A stretch of 64,000 nt of DNA from Micromonospora rubida. Its GTDB lineage: Bacteria; Actinomycetota; Actinomycetes; Mycobacteriales; Micromonosporaceae. The stretch spans positions 124,001 through 188,000 of the forward strand of contig NZ_JAAALO010000006.1 in the NCBI RefSeq assembly GCF_009908295.1, given 5' to 3'. The position numbers were made by a program, and so were the translations under genes. The notes below the pieces were generated by a model that saw only the letters and a list, made by a program, of their open reading frames with translations, was not told the DNA's origin and searched no databases. Of this stretch, positions 33,161-47,525 are shown in pieces. Every line of letters begins with the position of its first letter. Position 1 is the stretch's first letter.

Positions 33161-35686
33161 TCAGCTCTCCTCGTCCCGCTCGTGCCCGGCCCACGCGAAC
33201 GGCACGATCAGTCGGTTGCGCTGGTCGTGCCGGTCCACCAGCAGCGCCCGGTCGGCGCGCGGGGTGTGGGCGAGGTCGTGCTCGCCCAGGTGCAGCGCCA
33301 GCTCCGCACCCGGGACGTTCAGCGCGACGAGGCAGGCGGCGTCGTCGCGGTGGTGCGACCCGCCGAGGTCGTCGGCGAGCCGGCGCAGCCCGCGCCACCA
33401 ACCGAGCAGGTGCACCCCGCTGGCCGGGCCCTCGCGCAGCAGGGCGCGCAGGTCGTCGTGGCCGGAGCGGAAGGTGACCGGGTCGGTGCCGGCAAGGGTG
33501 GCCGACGCCGCGTCCGCGCCGAACAGCACCAGATAGGTCCGGCCGGCGGGCGGGGTGGCGGCGAGGGCTGCGAGCCGGTCCCGCAGGGTGGCCTGGTCGA
33601 GCCGCTCGACCGGGTGGCCGGCGGCGGCGAGCGCGGCGGCGATGTCGTCGGCCGCTGGGCCCCCGGCGGCGACCAGCGGGGCGAGCAGGAACCGGGCCTC
33701 GCCGGGCGCGTGCTGCCGGGCGAGGCTGAGGGCGGCGGCCCGCAGCACGTCCGCGCCGGCGGTCGAGGTGCCGACCACGGCCAGGTGCCGGCCCGGGGTC
33801 GCGTCCAGGGTGAACGACGCCGTGCTGCCGGCCACGTCGACCGTGCGGCCGATCAGGGCGACCGGGGGCCCGACACCGGGGCGCAGGCCGGCGAAGGTGG
33901 GATCGTCCTCCAGCCGCGCGGGCTCGTACCCCCGGAAGACGGCCGGGGGTCCGTCGCCGGCCGGCCGGTCCCGCCACAGCTCGTGGCGCAGCCGGGCCAG
34001 GTCGGCGCGGGCGGCGTACGCGTCGGGGAAGCGGACCACGGTGTCGGCGCCGGCCGCCCCGGCGGCGGTGTTCAACACGGCCGCGCCGATCGGCAGCGCG
34101 TTGGCTGCGCCGTTGAGCGGGTCGAGCGCCCCCGCGCCGCCAGGCAGCGCCACCCGCAGCGGGAACTGCCCGAAGATCGCCTCGGCACGCCCGTACAGCG
34201 ACTCGATGCCGGCGGTGGCCTGGCTGGCCAGCACCAGGTGCACCCCGTACGAGCGGCCCTTGCGGGCCAACTCCTCCAGCAGGTCGACGGCCTCCCGGGC
34301 CACGGCGTCGGTGCCGGCGAGCAGCACCTGGAACTCGTCGACGACCGCCACGATCCGGGGCACCGTCGCGTCGCCGGGCAGGTCGGCGAGCTTGGTGACG
34401 CCGTGCCGCTTCAGCACGCCCGCCCGCCGGTTCAGTTCCCGGCGCAGCTCGCGCAGCACGGCCAGGCCGTACTCCCGGTCGGATTCGATGCCGACGGCGC
34501 GGGCGTGCGGCAGCCAGGACGGATCCCGCTCGGTGGGCACGAACTCGGTGAAGCTGACGCCCTCCTTGAAGTCGAGCAGCCAGAGCTGGAGCTGCGCCGG
34601 GGAGTAGCGGGCGGCCAGCCCGTAGAGGACGTCGAGCAGGAAGACGGTCTTGCCGGCGCCGGTGCGCCCGGCGACCAGCCAGTGCGGGGTGGCGTCGTCG
34701 AAGGCGACGGTGACCGGCTGTCGCCCGGCCCGGCCGACCACGGTGGACAGCCCGGCGGCGCTCGATGCGGCCCACCGTCGGGCGGGCAGCAGGTCGGCGA
34801 AGGTGGGCGGGGCGTCGCGGCGCACAGCCGGGCCGAGGTGCCCGGCGAGGGCGGCCACGGTGGCCGGCGGCAGGTCGCCGTCGAGCACGACGGGGGCGGC
34901 CAGCCCGGAGCCGTCGCCGCTGAACGGGTGCCCGGGCGGGTCGCCGACGTGGGCGTACCGCTGCATCAGCCGCAGCGCGGTGGCCGCGCCCAGCCGCGGC
35001 GGGTCGGCCGCGCCGGCCGGCGGGTGGCCGGCGAGCAGCACGCAGACCGCGGCGGACGGGCCGGCGTGGGTGAGCGCGGCGAGCCGGGCCAGCTCCGGGG
35101 GCGAGGGCGCTGCGGCGGCGACCAGCACCAGCAGCTCCCGGGCGGCCGGGGCCGCGTGCTGCGCCGCCCGGGCGTGCCGCTCGGCCTCGTCGAGCAGCGC
35201 GGCGACCTCGGCAGCGGTGGTGGCGGGCGGGGCGAGCACCCCGGCGTCGAGCAGCGGGCGCAGCGGCAGGAAGGTGGCCCCGAAGGCCACCGTGTCGATC
35301 CCGGCGACCCGGACCGTGCCGGCCGGGGCGGTGGCGAGCAGTCGCAGCACCAGCGCGCGCAGCAGCTCGCCGACGCGGGGATCGCGGGCGTCGGCGTCGA
35401 CGGTGAGGTGGCAGCCGCCGCCGAGCGGTACGAGCACCGGGAAGCCACCGTCCAGGGTGGTCGCCTCGCCGACCCGGACTCCGGCGGGCGCCTCGGTCAG
35501 CGGGGTCGCGCCGGGGGTGGGAGCGGCGAGGCGTCCGCCGAGGCGGGCCAGCCGGGCGACGACCTCGGCGGCGCCGTTCACGGCCGCCGGTGGCGCGCCG
35601 AGGGACAGCCGGGCCCGTTCCAACCGGTCACGGGCCTGCCGGTGGGCGGTGACCGCCTGGCCGTACGCCGCCGCGAGCCTGCCCAC
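33161..35686 (-). CDS. FtsK/SpoIIIE (EssC-like) ATPase with degenerate second domain
   Basis: An 841-residue ATPase. The N-terminal 60 residues are helical and lack membrane segments. The first FtsK-type domain has Walker A VAGRTGAGKT at about residue 342, the following LDFKEG, and Walker B VAVVDEF near 450, plus SYGVHLVLASQ. A second copy starts near 640, but its P-loop reads VVGTSTAGAD, without the GK[ST], so it should not hydrolyse ATP. That pattern is known from EssC/EccC proteins of type VII secretion, but no WXG100 genes are here. Start GTG 35686 chosen for the GGGGGGA just upstream; GTG 35701 is possible. Confidence 0.84.
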   Translation of the reverse strand: MGRLAAAYGQAVTAHRQARDRLERARLSLGAPPAAVNGAAEVVARLARLGGRLAAPTPGATPLTEAPAGVRVGEATTLDGGFPVLVPLGGGCHLTVDADARDPRVGELLRALVLRLLATAPAGTVRVAGIDTVAFGATFLPLRPLLDAGVLAPPATTAAEVAALLDEAERHARAAQHAAPAARELLVLVAAAAPSPPELARLAALTHAGPSAAVCVLLAGHPPAGAADPPRLGAATALRLMQRYAHVGDPPGHPFSGDGSGLAAPVVLDGDLPPATVAALAGHLGPAVRRDAPPTFADLLPARRWAASSAAGLSTVVGRAGRQPVTVAFDDATPHWLVAGRTGAGKTVFLLDVLYGLAARYSPAQLQLWLLDFKEGVSFTEFVPTERDPSWLPHARAVGIESDREYGLAVLRELRRELNRRAGVLKRHGVTKLADLPGDATVPRIVAVVDEFQVLLAGTDAVAREAVDLLEELARKGRSYGVHLVLASQATAGIESLYGRAEAIFGQFPLRVALPGGAGALDPLNGAANALPIGAAVLNTAAGAAGADTVVRFPDAYAARADLARLRHELWRDRPAGDGPPAVFRGYEPARLEDDPTFAGLRPGVGPPVALIGRTVDVAGSTASFTLDATPGRHLAVVGTSTAGADVLRAAALSLARQHAPGEARFLLAPLVAAGGPAADDIAAALAAAGHPVERLDQATLRDRLAALAATPPAGRTYLVLFGADAASATLAGTDPVTFRSGHDDLRALLREGPASGVHLLGWWRGLRRLADDLGGSHHRDDAACLVALNVPGAELALHLGEHDLAHTPRADRALLVDRHDQRNRLIVPFAWAGHERDEES

Positions 35687-35824
35687 CCTTGTTCCCCCCA
35701 CGCGATGGCCGGTCCGATCCAGCGAACCCTAACGGACGCGTGGCGGCGACGGACAGTCCCGCAGTCAGGACGGCGGCGGGCGTTCCGCCCGTGGGGCCGG
35801 CCGGGCGACCCCGACGGGCCCGGA

Positions 35825-36625
35825 TCAGCCGATGACGGCGGTCAGCGCCGGCAGGTAGCCGTGGCGGTAGCCGTCGGCGTTCGGGTGGTACGCCTCGATG
35901 ACGCCGCTGATGTCGCGGATCCACGGCGCGGCGGCGCAGACGCCGTGCCCGGCGAAGTACGGGCGGGTGTCGGCGAAGGTGGCCCCGGCTGCGGCGGCCC
36001 GGCCGGCGGTGACCGAGGCGAGCAGGTCGGCGGCCTCGTTGAGGATGGTGCGCTTGTAGGTGCTCATCGCGAGCAGCCCGCACGAGCCGGTCTCGAACAG
36101 TCGCGGGTAGCCGAGCACGATCAGCCGGGCGTTCGGGGCCCGGTCGCGGATCGCGGCGTAGGTGCGGTCGAGCCGGCCGGGCAGCTCGCCGGTGGCGAAG
36201 GCCTTCGCCTCGTTCACCGCGTCCGTGCATTTGCTGGTGCTGCCGAACCGGCAGCTGGTGATGACGTCGGCGAAGCCGGCGTCGTTGCCGCCGATGGTGA
36301 TGGTGACCAGGGTGGTGCCGGTGCTCAGCGTGCTCACCTGGCTGTCGATGACGTCGGCGGTGACCGCGCCGCCACAGGCCGGGAACTTGAAGCTGGTCAC
36401 CTGGTGGGCGGCGGCCCAGAGCGGGGCGTACGACTTCTCGCTGCGCAGGCAGGTGGACAGGTCGTACGGGCCGGCGCCGACGCCGGAGGAGTACGAGTCG
36501 CCGAGGGCCACGTAGTTGACGGCTGCGGCAGCGTGGGCGGCGCCGGGGACGGCCGCCGCCCCGACGGCGGCGGTGAGGACGGCGACCAGCGCGGTCAGGG
36601 CGCGGGCCAGCGGGCGTTGGGGCAT
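35825..36625 (-). CDS. Secreted SGNH/GDSL hydrolase
   Basis: A 266-residue secreted esterase or lipase. A signal peptide (MPQRPLARALTALVAVLTAA) ends near AAHAAAA. Block I is YVALGDSYSSGVGAG with the nucleophile Ser, block III TITIGGNDAGF, and block V EAYHPNADGYRHGY with the catalytic Asp/His region. Several Cys residues should form disulfides, as in Streptomyces SGNH lipases. ATG start with GGAGG six bases upstream. It is divergent from the M1 peptidase gene across an AT-rich 200-base promoter region. Confidence 0.91.
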   Translation of the reverse strand: MPQRPLARALTALVAVLTAAVGAAAVPGAAHAAAAVNYVALGDSYSSGVGAGPYDLSTCLRSEKSYAPLWAAAHQVTSFKFPACGGAVTADVIDSQVSTLSTGTTLVTITIGGNDAGFADVITSCRFGSTSKCTDAVNEAKAFATGELPGRLDRTYAAIRDRAPNARLIVLGYPRLFETGSCGLLAMSTYKRTILNEAADLLASVTAGRAAAAGATFADTRPYFAGHGVCAAAPWIRDISGVIEAYHPNADGYRHGYLPALTAVIG

Positions 36626-36825
36626 GGAGAACCTCCACGGGACAGGGGTGGTGGATCCTCGGAACCGCGCGCGTGGCCAAGGCTGGTGGTTGTTACTGGA
36701 CGGTAATGCTATCGAAACATCTGGATAGAAGGAATAGATCGGGGAACTCGCCTGCGGGACACACATGTTCACAACCGTCGATTAAATTGATCGTGCGTAC
36801 ACCCCCGACGGAGGGAGTCCACCTC

Positions 36826-38370
36826 GTGCGACGAGTTCTCGCGGCGGCCATCGCCGCCCTGACCGTCACCACCGCCGGCACGGCCATGACCGTCGCCCCC
36901 GGCCAGGCCGCCGCCCGATCGGGCTGGGGCCGGCCGGCCCTCGCCCCCGCCGCGCCGACCCCCGGCAGCCCAGGCCTGGGCGACAGCTACTTCCCCGACT
37001 ACGGCAACGGCGGCTACGACGTCGACCACTACGACATCCGGCTGCGCTACGAGCCGGCCACCGACCAGCTCAGCGGCACCACCACGATCCTGGCCCGGGC
37101 CACCCAGGACCTGTCCCGGTTCAACCTGGACTTCGTGCTCGGCGTCGAGTCGGTGCGGGTCAACGGCTGGTCGGCCACCTTCGCCCGGGAGGGCGTCCAC
37201 GAGTTGGCGATCACCGCGCCCCGGCCGATCGTCAAGGGCCAGTCCCTGACCATCGTGGTGAAGTACGCCGGGGTGCCGTCGACGACCCGGGTCAACGGCT
37301 ACAGCGGCTGGACCCGCACGTCCGACGGCGGGATGGCCGTGAACGAGCCCGAGTCGGCCTGGTGGTGGTACCCGAGCAACGACCACCCCCTCGACAAGGC
37401 GAACTGGGACGTCTCGGTGTCGGTGCCGGCCGGCGTCGAGGTCATCAGCAACGGCGTGCAGCCGCGCCCGCCACTGGCCGAGGCGGGCAACCGGATGCGG
37501 TGGAGCTGGCGCAGCACCAGCCCCGGCGCGGCGTACGAGTCGTTCCTGGCCGTCGGGCAGTACGACATCGTCACCGACACCGCCCCGAACGGGCAGCCGG
37601 TGGTCAACGCGTACAGCACCACGCTGGGGCCGCTCGCGCCCGCGGCGCGGGCCAGCATCGAGCGGACCGCCGAGATCGTCGACTGGGAGAGCACGGTCTT
37701 CGGGCCGTACCCGTTCGAGGCGCAGGGCGGCGTGGCCGGGCCGGTCGACGGCATCGGCTTCGCCCTGGAGACGCAGTCCCGCCCGGTGTACGGGCCGGGT
37801 TTCTGGCGGCGCGGGTCCAACACCTACGTGGTCGTCCACGAGAACGCCCACCAGTGGTTCGGCGCCTCGGTCTCGGTGGCGGACTGGCGGCACATCTGGC
37901 TCAACGAGGGCTTCGCCTCGTACGCCGAGTGGCTGTGGTCGGAGGAGCAGGGCGAGGGAACCGCGCAGGAGCTGTTCGACTTCACCTACGCGACCTACCC
38001 GGCCGACGACGGCTTCTGGCAGGTCCGGCCGGGTGACCCGGGCGCGGACAACGTCTTCGACGGCGCGGTCTACGACCGGGGCGCGATGGCCCTGCACCAG
38101 ATCCGGCTGGCCGTCGGCGACGACGCGTTCTTCCGGATCCTGCCGCAGTGGACCGCCGCCCACCGGCACGGCACCGGCACCGTCGAGCAGTTCCAGGCCC
38201 TCGCCGAGCAGGTCTCCGGCCAGGACCTGGACGCGGTGTTCACCACCTGGCTGTTCACCAGGGGACGCCCGGAGCTGTCCGGTGGGGCCGCCGCCCGCAC
38301 CGCCGCCGCGCCGGCCGAGCCGAAGTCGTGGGCCACGCTCCGCGAGTCCCACCGCCTGCTCGCCCACTGA
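36826..38370 (+). CDS. Secreted M1 family metallopeptidase
   Basis: Zinc aminopeptidase-like protein, 514 residues, with a cleavable signal peptide (VRRVLAAAIAALTVTTAGTA). The mature part starts LGDSYFPDYGNGGYDVDHYD, the standard M1 N-terminus. The zinc motif is HENAHQWF, with the second Glu in LNEGFASYAEW, spaced as in M1. The exopeptidase GAMEN motif is replaced by GGVAGPVDGIGFALETQ, as in other secreted actinobacterial members. GTG start with GGAGGGAG upstream. It probably trims extracellular peptides. Confidence 0.92.
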   Translation: MRRVLAAAIAALTVTTAGTAMTVAPGQAAARSGWGRPALAPAAPTPGSPGLGDSYFPDYGNGGYDVDHYDIRLRYEPATDQLSGTTTILARATQDLSRFNLDFVLGVESVRVNGWSATFAREGVHELAITAPRPIVKGQSLTIVVKYAGVPSTTRVNGYSGWTRTSDGGMAVNEPESAWWWYPSNDHPLDKANWDVSVSVPAGVEVISNGVQPRPPLAEAGNRMRWSWRSTSPGAAYESFLAVGQYDIVTDTAPNGQPVVNAYSTTLGPLAPAARASIERTAEIVDWESTVFGPYPFEAQGGVAGPVDGIGFALETQSRPVYGPGFWRRGSNTYVVVHENAHQWFGASVSVADWRHIWLNEGFASYAEWLWSEEQGEGTAQELFDFTYATYPADDGFWQVRPGDPGADNVFDGAVYDRGAMALHQIRLAVGDDAFFRILPQWTAAHRHGTGTVEQFQALAEQVSGQDLDAVFTTWLFTRGRPELSGGAAARTAAAPAEPKSWATLRESHRLLAH

Positions 38371-38757
38371 CCCCAGCACCCCGGGCACGGGCGCAGGCAC
38401 CGGCACCGCAGTGGTTCGAGGGCCTCGGCAACGGGCGTGCCCGGCTACGCGCGCAGTCTTTCGTGGACGGTCTCGACAGCCGTGACGCGTGGCTCGCCAG
38501 CGGCATGGGGATCGGGGTCAACGAGGGAGGGGAGGAAGCCAAGCTGCTGGCTTCCTCCCCTCCACTCGACGTATGCGGCAGCGGCTGCTCGACGCGGTTG
38601 GCACCGCTTCCGTGGCCCATGGGTGCGGGTGTCGTTAATCGCTTGTCGGCCGTCCCGCGCAGCACCGATGATTGCGGCCATGGCCGCGATCGTGCTGTTC
38701 GCGACCCCCAGGTGATCGCGGAGGCGTGGGACGCGTGGGGTGCTGACCGGGGGAACC
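38371..38757. other. Intergenic stretch with two palindromes
   Basis: 387 bases between the M1 peptidase and the TOPRIM gene. It holds a 16-bp terminator-like hairpin (38526-38563) and a 20-base palindrome with one mismatched pair (38671-38690, core GCGGCCATGGCCGC) about 70 bases before the TOPRIM start. No gene with convincing codon bias was found. Confidence 0.6.
38526..38563. terminator. 16-bp perfect hairpin
   Basis: Arms 38526-38541 and 38548-38563 are perfectly complementary around a six-base loop. The left arm is purine-only for its first thirteen bases, so the right arm is mostly pyrimidine. It lies 155 bases past the M1 peptidase stop and is a good terminator for it. Confidence 0.6.
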
Positions 38758-39519
38758 ATGATGGATGTCGCCAACCGCCGTGAGCTTGCCCGCAGGGCGC
38801 TCGCTGGCTACGTGAGTGGCCCCGCCGCCCCGACCCAGGCGACGGCCCGCGCCCTGGCGAAGGTCGACAACGCCGTGGCAGTGGTGCTCGTCGAGGGCAT
38901 CAGCGACCAGATCGCCCTGGAGACGGCCGCCGTGGGGCGCGGCCGGGATCTCGATGCGGAGCGAGTCGTGATCCTGCCGATCGGCGGGGCGCATGCGATC
39001 GGCCGCTTCCTGACGAGGCTGGGCCCGCTGGGTGCCCAGGTGCGACTTGCCGGCCTGTGTGACCTGCACGAGGAGGAGATTTTCCGGCGCGGACTGGACG
39101 CGGCCCATGCCGGCCCACCCCACACGCGCACCGACATGGAGCACCTCGGGTTCTACGTCTGCGTCGACGATCTGGAGGACGAGCTGATCCGCGCCGTGGG
39201 CAGCGCCGACGTCGAGGCGCTCTTCGACTCGCAGGGCGACCTCGGGTCGTTCCGCTCGTTGCAGAGCCAACCCGCCTGGCGCGGCAGGGAACCCGAAGCG
39301 CAGATGCGGCGGTTCCTGAGCAGCGGCTCGCGCCGCAAGCTGCGCTACGCCCGGCTGCTCGTCGAGGCGGCGATTGGCCGGGATGCCCTGCCTCGGCCGC
39401 TCGACGCGCTGCTCACCGCCGTTCGGCCCATCGACGGTGAGGCCCTCGACCATCGGCCCGAAAGGCAGCCCACTGCGCAGCCCACTCATGCCGGGGCCGC
39501 CGGCCGGGAACGCACATGA
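38758..39519 (+). CDS. Stand-alone OLD-type TOPRIM domain protein
   Basis: About 253 residues. A TOPRIM domain is visible: VVLVEGISDQIALETAA contains the catalytic Glu, ERVVILPIGGAHAIGRFL the glycine turn, and GLCDLHEEEI the acidic metal site. LGFYVCVDDLEDELIRAVG follows, as in OLD-family nucleases. There is no ABC-type ATPase half, which in OLD proteins precedes the TOPRIM. Similar isolated TOPRIM proteins occur in actinomycetes. ATG start after GGGGGA; ATG 38761 is an alternative with better spacing. Possible DNA or RNA nuclease; no partner gene adjoins it. Confidence 0.8.
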   Translation: MMDVANRRELARRALAGYVSGPAAPTQATARALAKVDNAVAVVLVEGISDQIALETAAVGRGRDLDAERVVILPIGGAHAIGRFLTRLGPLGAQVRLAGLCDLHEEEIFRRGLDAAHAGPPHTRTDMEHLGFYVCVDDLEDELIRAVGSADVEALFDSQGDLGSFRSLQSQPAWRGREPEAQMRRFLSSGSRRKLRYARLLVEAAIGRDALPRPLDALLTAVRPIDGEALDHRPERQPTAQPTHAGAAGRERT

Positions 39520-39575
39520 TCTGCCACGGCAGCTGCGGATTCGGCTCAAGACGCGGCCCGTGACCGTAGCGGCTT

Positions 39576-39600
39576 CCGTTGACCGTTGACCGTTGACCGT
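39576..39600. repeat. Heptamer tandem repeat CCGTTGA
   Basis: Three direct copies of CCGTTGA followed by a partial fourth, at the start of the repeat-rich gap. Another 7-base period array, different in unit from those at 14321 and 23068. Confidence 0.8.
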
Positions 39601-39809
39601 CGGCCGACCGTCGATTCCGGCGATTGCGCCTGTGCCGGTCACGCCCGCTGCCGGGGCAGGCCGGCCTGGAGCCGACTCGCCGGGCTCAACCGGCAGGTCG
39701 TCGATGATCGACCACTACTGGCCCGGCGGGACAGGCCCGAGACGGACGACCCGACGCGGAGCCCTTTGGAGCTGCCCCGTCCACGCTACCGGTGAGAGGG
39801 ACGGTTGAC

Positions 39810-39897
39810 GGAGGCCCCACCACGACGGGACCGCCGTCAGGAGGCCCCACCACGACGGGACGGCCGGCGGAGACCCCACCACGGCGGAACGGCCGTC
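39810..39897. repeat. 30-bp imperfect tandem repeat, three copies
   Basis: Units start at 39810, 39840 and 39869 and share GGAGGCCCCACCACGACGGG with substitutions in the third. No spacer sequence between copies. Confidence 0.78.
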
Positions 39898-40095
39898 CCT
39901 GCGCCAGCCCCGTCCCGGGCCGGATGCCGGTCTGCGGTCTACTCGGCCCGCAGGCCGCATCGGACCGCCACGGCGGCCCTGGGCGCACAAACGGGGCAGC
40001 TCCATAGGCACTACGCGGCCAGCAGCCCGTGAAGAGCCAGCACCACACGAACCGCCCCGAGTAGCCGCCAACGGTCGCCCCAGACCGGGCCGGCC

Positions 40096-40200
40096 GAGGA
40101 CACGGCCGGCGGGCCCGGAACACAAGGACACGGCCGGCGGGCCCGGAACACGAGGACACGGCCGGCGGGCCCGGGACACGAGGACACGGCCCGCCGGCCG
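40096..40200. repeat. 28-bp tandem repeat, about 3.7 copies
   Basis: Units start at 40096, 40124, 40152 and 40180, almost identical over GAGGACACGGCCGGCGGGCC. The array ends 17 bases from the gltD stop codon. The last two copies supply the arms of a hairpin. Confidence 0.85.
40159..40200 (-). terminator. Hairpin downstream of gltBD
   Basis: Bases 40159-40171 and 40188-40200 form a perfect 13-bp GC-only stem with a 16-base loop, built from the last two copies of the 28-bp repeat. It lies 17 bases past the gltD stop, so it is the probable end of the gltBD transcript. Confidence 0.55.
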
Positions 40201-40217
40201 TCAGAGGGCTCCGCAGG

Positions 40218-46413
<6,196 letters not shown>

Positions 46414-46546
46414 CGGGCCTCCTGTCGTCACTCAGGTTGGATCATGGTCGGGACGACGTCGGCCCTTATGGGTCTATTGAGTCTACGTTAGGGGTTGCGA
46501 CGCAAGGCCAGTTCAGATTGATCACACTTCCAGATGCTGGGAACGG

Positions 46547-46552
46547 TAGTCT
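46547..46552 (+). promoter_or_regulatory. -10 box giving a leaderless transcript
   Basis: TAGTCT (TANNNT consensus) is followed by six bases and then the GTG of the acetyltransferase gene at 46559. Spacing is right for transcription to begin at the start codon itself. No Shine-Dalgarno is present. Confidence 0.5.
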
Positions 46553-46558
46553 CGCGCG

Positions 46559-47410
46559 GTGGATCACGTACGCGCTGAGACGACTGCGACGTTCGACCGG
46601 CTGGAGCACTTCTACGACGGGGTGCCCCGGGACTCCGCCCGGGCGGAGGAATTCGGCCCCCTGGTGCTGTTCGTCCGCGAAGGGGCGGGCTGGCCGTTCT
46701 ACGCCCGGCCCCGCCTGGACGCCACCGAGCCGCCCTCGCTGGCCGACGTGACCGCCGTACGGGAGCGGCAGCGTGAGCTGGGCCTGCCGGAGGCGTTCGA
46801 GTGGGTGCACGAGCGCAGCCCGGACCTGCTGGCGGTGGCCCGCTCGGCGGGGCTGGCCGTGCTGGAGGCCCCGCTGATGGTGCTCGACCCGGCCGCGCTG
46901 GCCGTCCCCGAGGAGTTCACCGACGTACCGGTGTGGCTGCTGGACCCCGACACGCCCGGCTTCGCCGCCGACGTGGCCGCCCGCCGGGCGGTCGCCGCGG
47001 TCGGGTTCTCCGCCGCCGGCACCGCCCGGGGCGAGGCCGGCCCGGCGCACCGGGACGCCGCGGTCACCGAGCTGGACATGGCGGCGCTGGAGGAGGAGCG
47101 GGCCCACGTCGCCGACGGCCGCCGGCTGTCCGCGCTCGCCGGGACGCCCGCCGAGGGTCCGCTGGCCAGCGGGATGGCGATGCGGGTCGGGGAGGTGGCC
47201 GAGATCGCCGGGGTCGCCACCCTGCCGGCGGCCCGCCGCCGGGGCCTCGGCGCGGCGGTCACCGCCGCCCTCGCCCAGGCGTTGCGCGCCGCCGGCACCG
47301 ACCTGGTGTTCCTCTCCGCCGGCAGCGAGGAGATCGCCCGGGTCTACGTCCGGGTCGGCTTCCGCCGGGTCGGCACCGCCTGCATCGCGGAGCCCGCCGC
47401 CCTCATCTGA
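46559..47410 (+). CDS. GNAT family N-acetyltransferase
   Basis: A 283-residue protein. The C-terminal GNAT domain (about residues 190-283) holds the acetyl-CoA pyrophosphate loop in AARRRGLGAAVTAALAQALR and the motif B strand LVFLSAGSEEIARVYVRVGF. The N-terminal half is probably a second, diverged GNAT-like or substrate-recognition domain. GTG start appears leaderless. It is divergent from gltB across 145 bases. Substrate unknown. Confidence 0.86.
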   Translation: MDHVRAETTATFDRLEHFYDGVPRDSARAEEFGPLVLFVREGAGWPFYARPRLDATEPPSLADVTAVRERQRELGLPEAFEWVHERSPDLLAVARSAGLAVLEAPLMVLDPAALAVPEEFTDVPVWLLDPDTPGFAADVAARRAVAAVGFSAAGTARGEAGPAHRDAAVTELDMAALEEERAHVADGRRLSALAGTPAEGPLASGMAMRVGEVAEIAGVATLPAARRRGLGAAVTAALAQALRAAGTDLVFLSAGSEEIARVYVRVGFRRVGTACIAEPAALI

Positions 47411-47460
47411 GCACACCGCGTCGCCCGGTTCCCCGGTGCCCGCAGCCTGACCGGAACGGG

Positions 47461-47486
47461 CCGGCCCGCCCGGTCAGGCGGGCCGG
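47461..47486. terminator. Hairpin between convergent genes
   Basis: CCGGCCCGCC (47461-47470) and GGCGGGCCGG (47477-47486) form a perfect 10-bp stem with loop CGGTCA. The 16 bases at 47471-47486 recur at 47488-47503. It lies in the 115-base gap between the acetyltransferase and monooxygenase ends. Confidence 0.6.
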
Positions 47487-47525
47487 ACGGTCAGGCGGGC
47501 CGGCGGGCCCGGTCAGGTGAGCCGG

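Larger units (their letters stand above)
39520..40217. other. Repeat-rich non-coding stretch
   Basis: About 700 bases between convergent TOPRIM and gltD genes. It contains three copies of the heptamer CCGTTGA (39576-39600), three 29-30-base units (39810-39897) and nearly four 28-base units (40096-40200). Open frames exist on both strands, but their translations are low-complexity and mirror the repeats, so I see no gene. Confidence 0.65.

Noticed and set aside
33182..36706. A 1174-codon plus-strand open frame opposite the FtsK-like gene
   Set aside because: It crosses the ATPase and SGNH hydrolase genes on the other strand, and its sequence is low-complexity.
39686..40179. Minus-strand open frames of about 155 codons in the repeat-rich gap
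   Set aside because: Their translations merely repeat the tandem DNA units and lack codon bias or a ribosome site.
40096..40200. 28-bp repeats resembling a CRISPR array
   Set aside because: Copies are directly adjacent with no spacers, and no cas genes are present.
46414..46431. GTG at 46431 as gltB start
   Set aside because: No ribosome site precedes it, whereas GTG 46413 follows AGGAGG; the Cys nucleophile position fits either.
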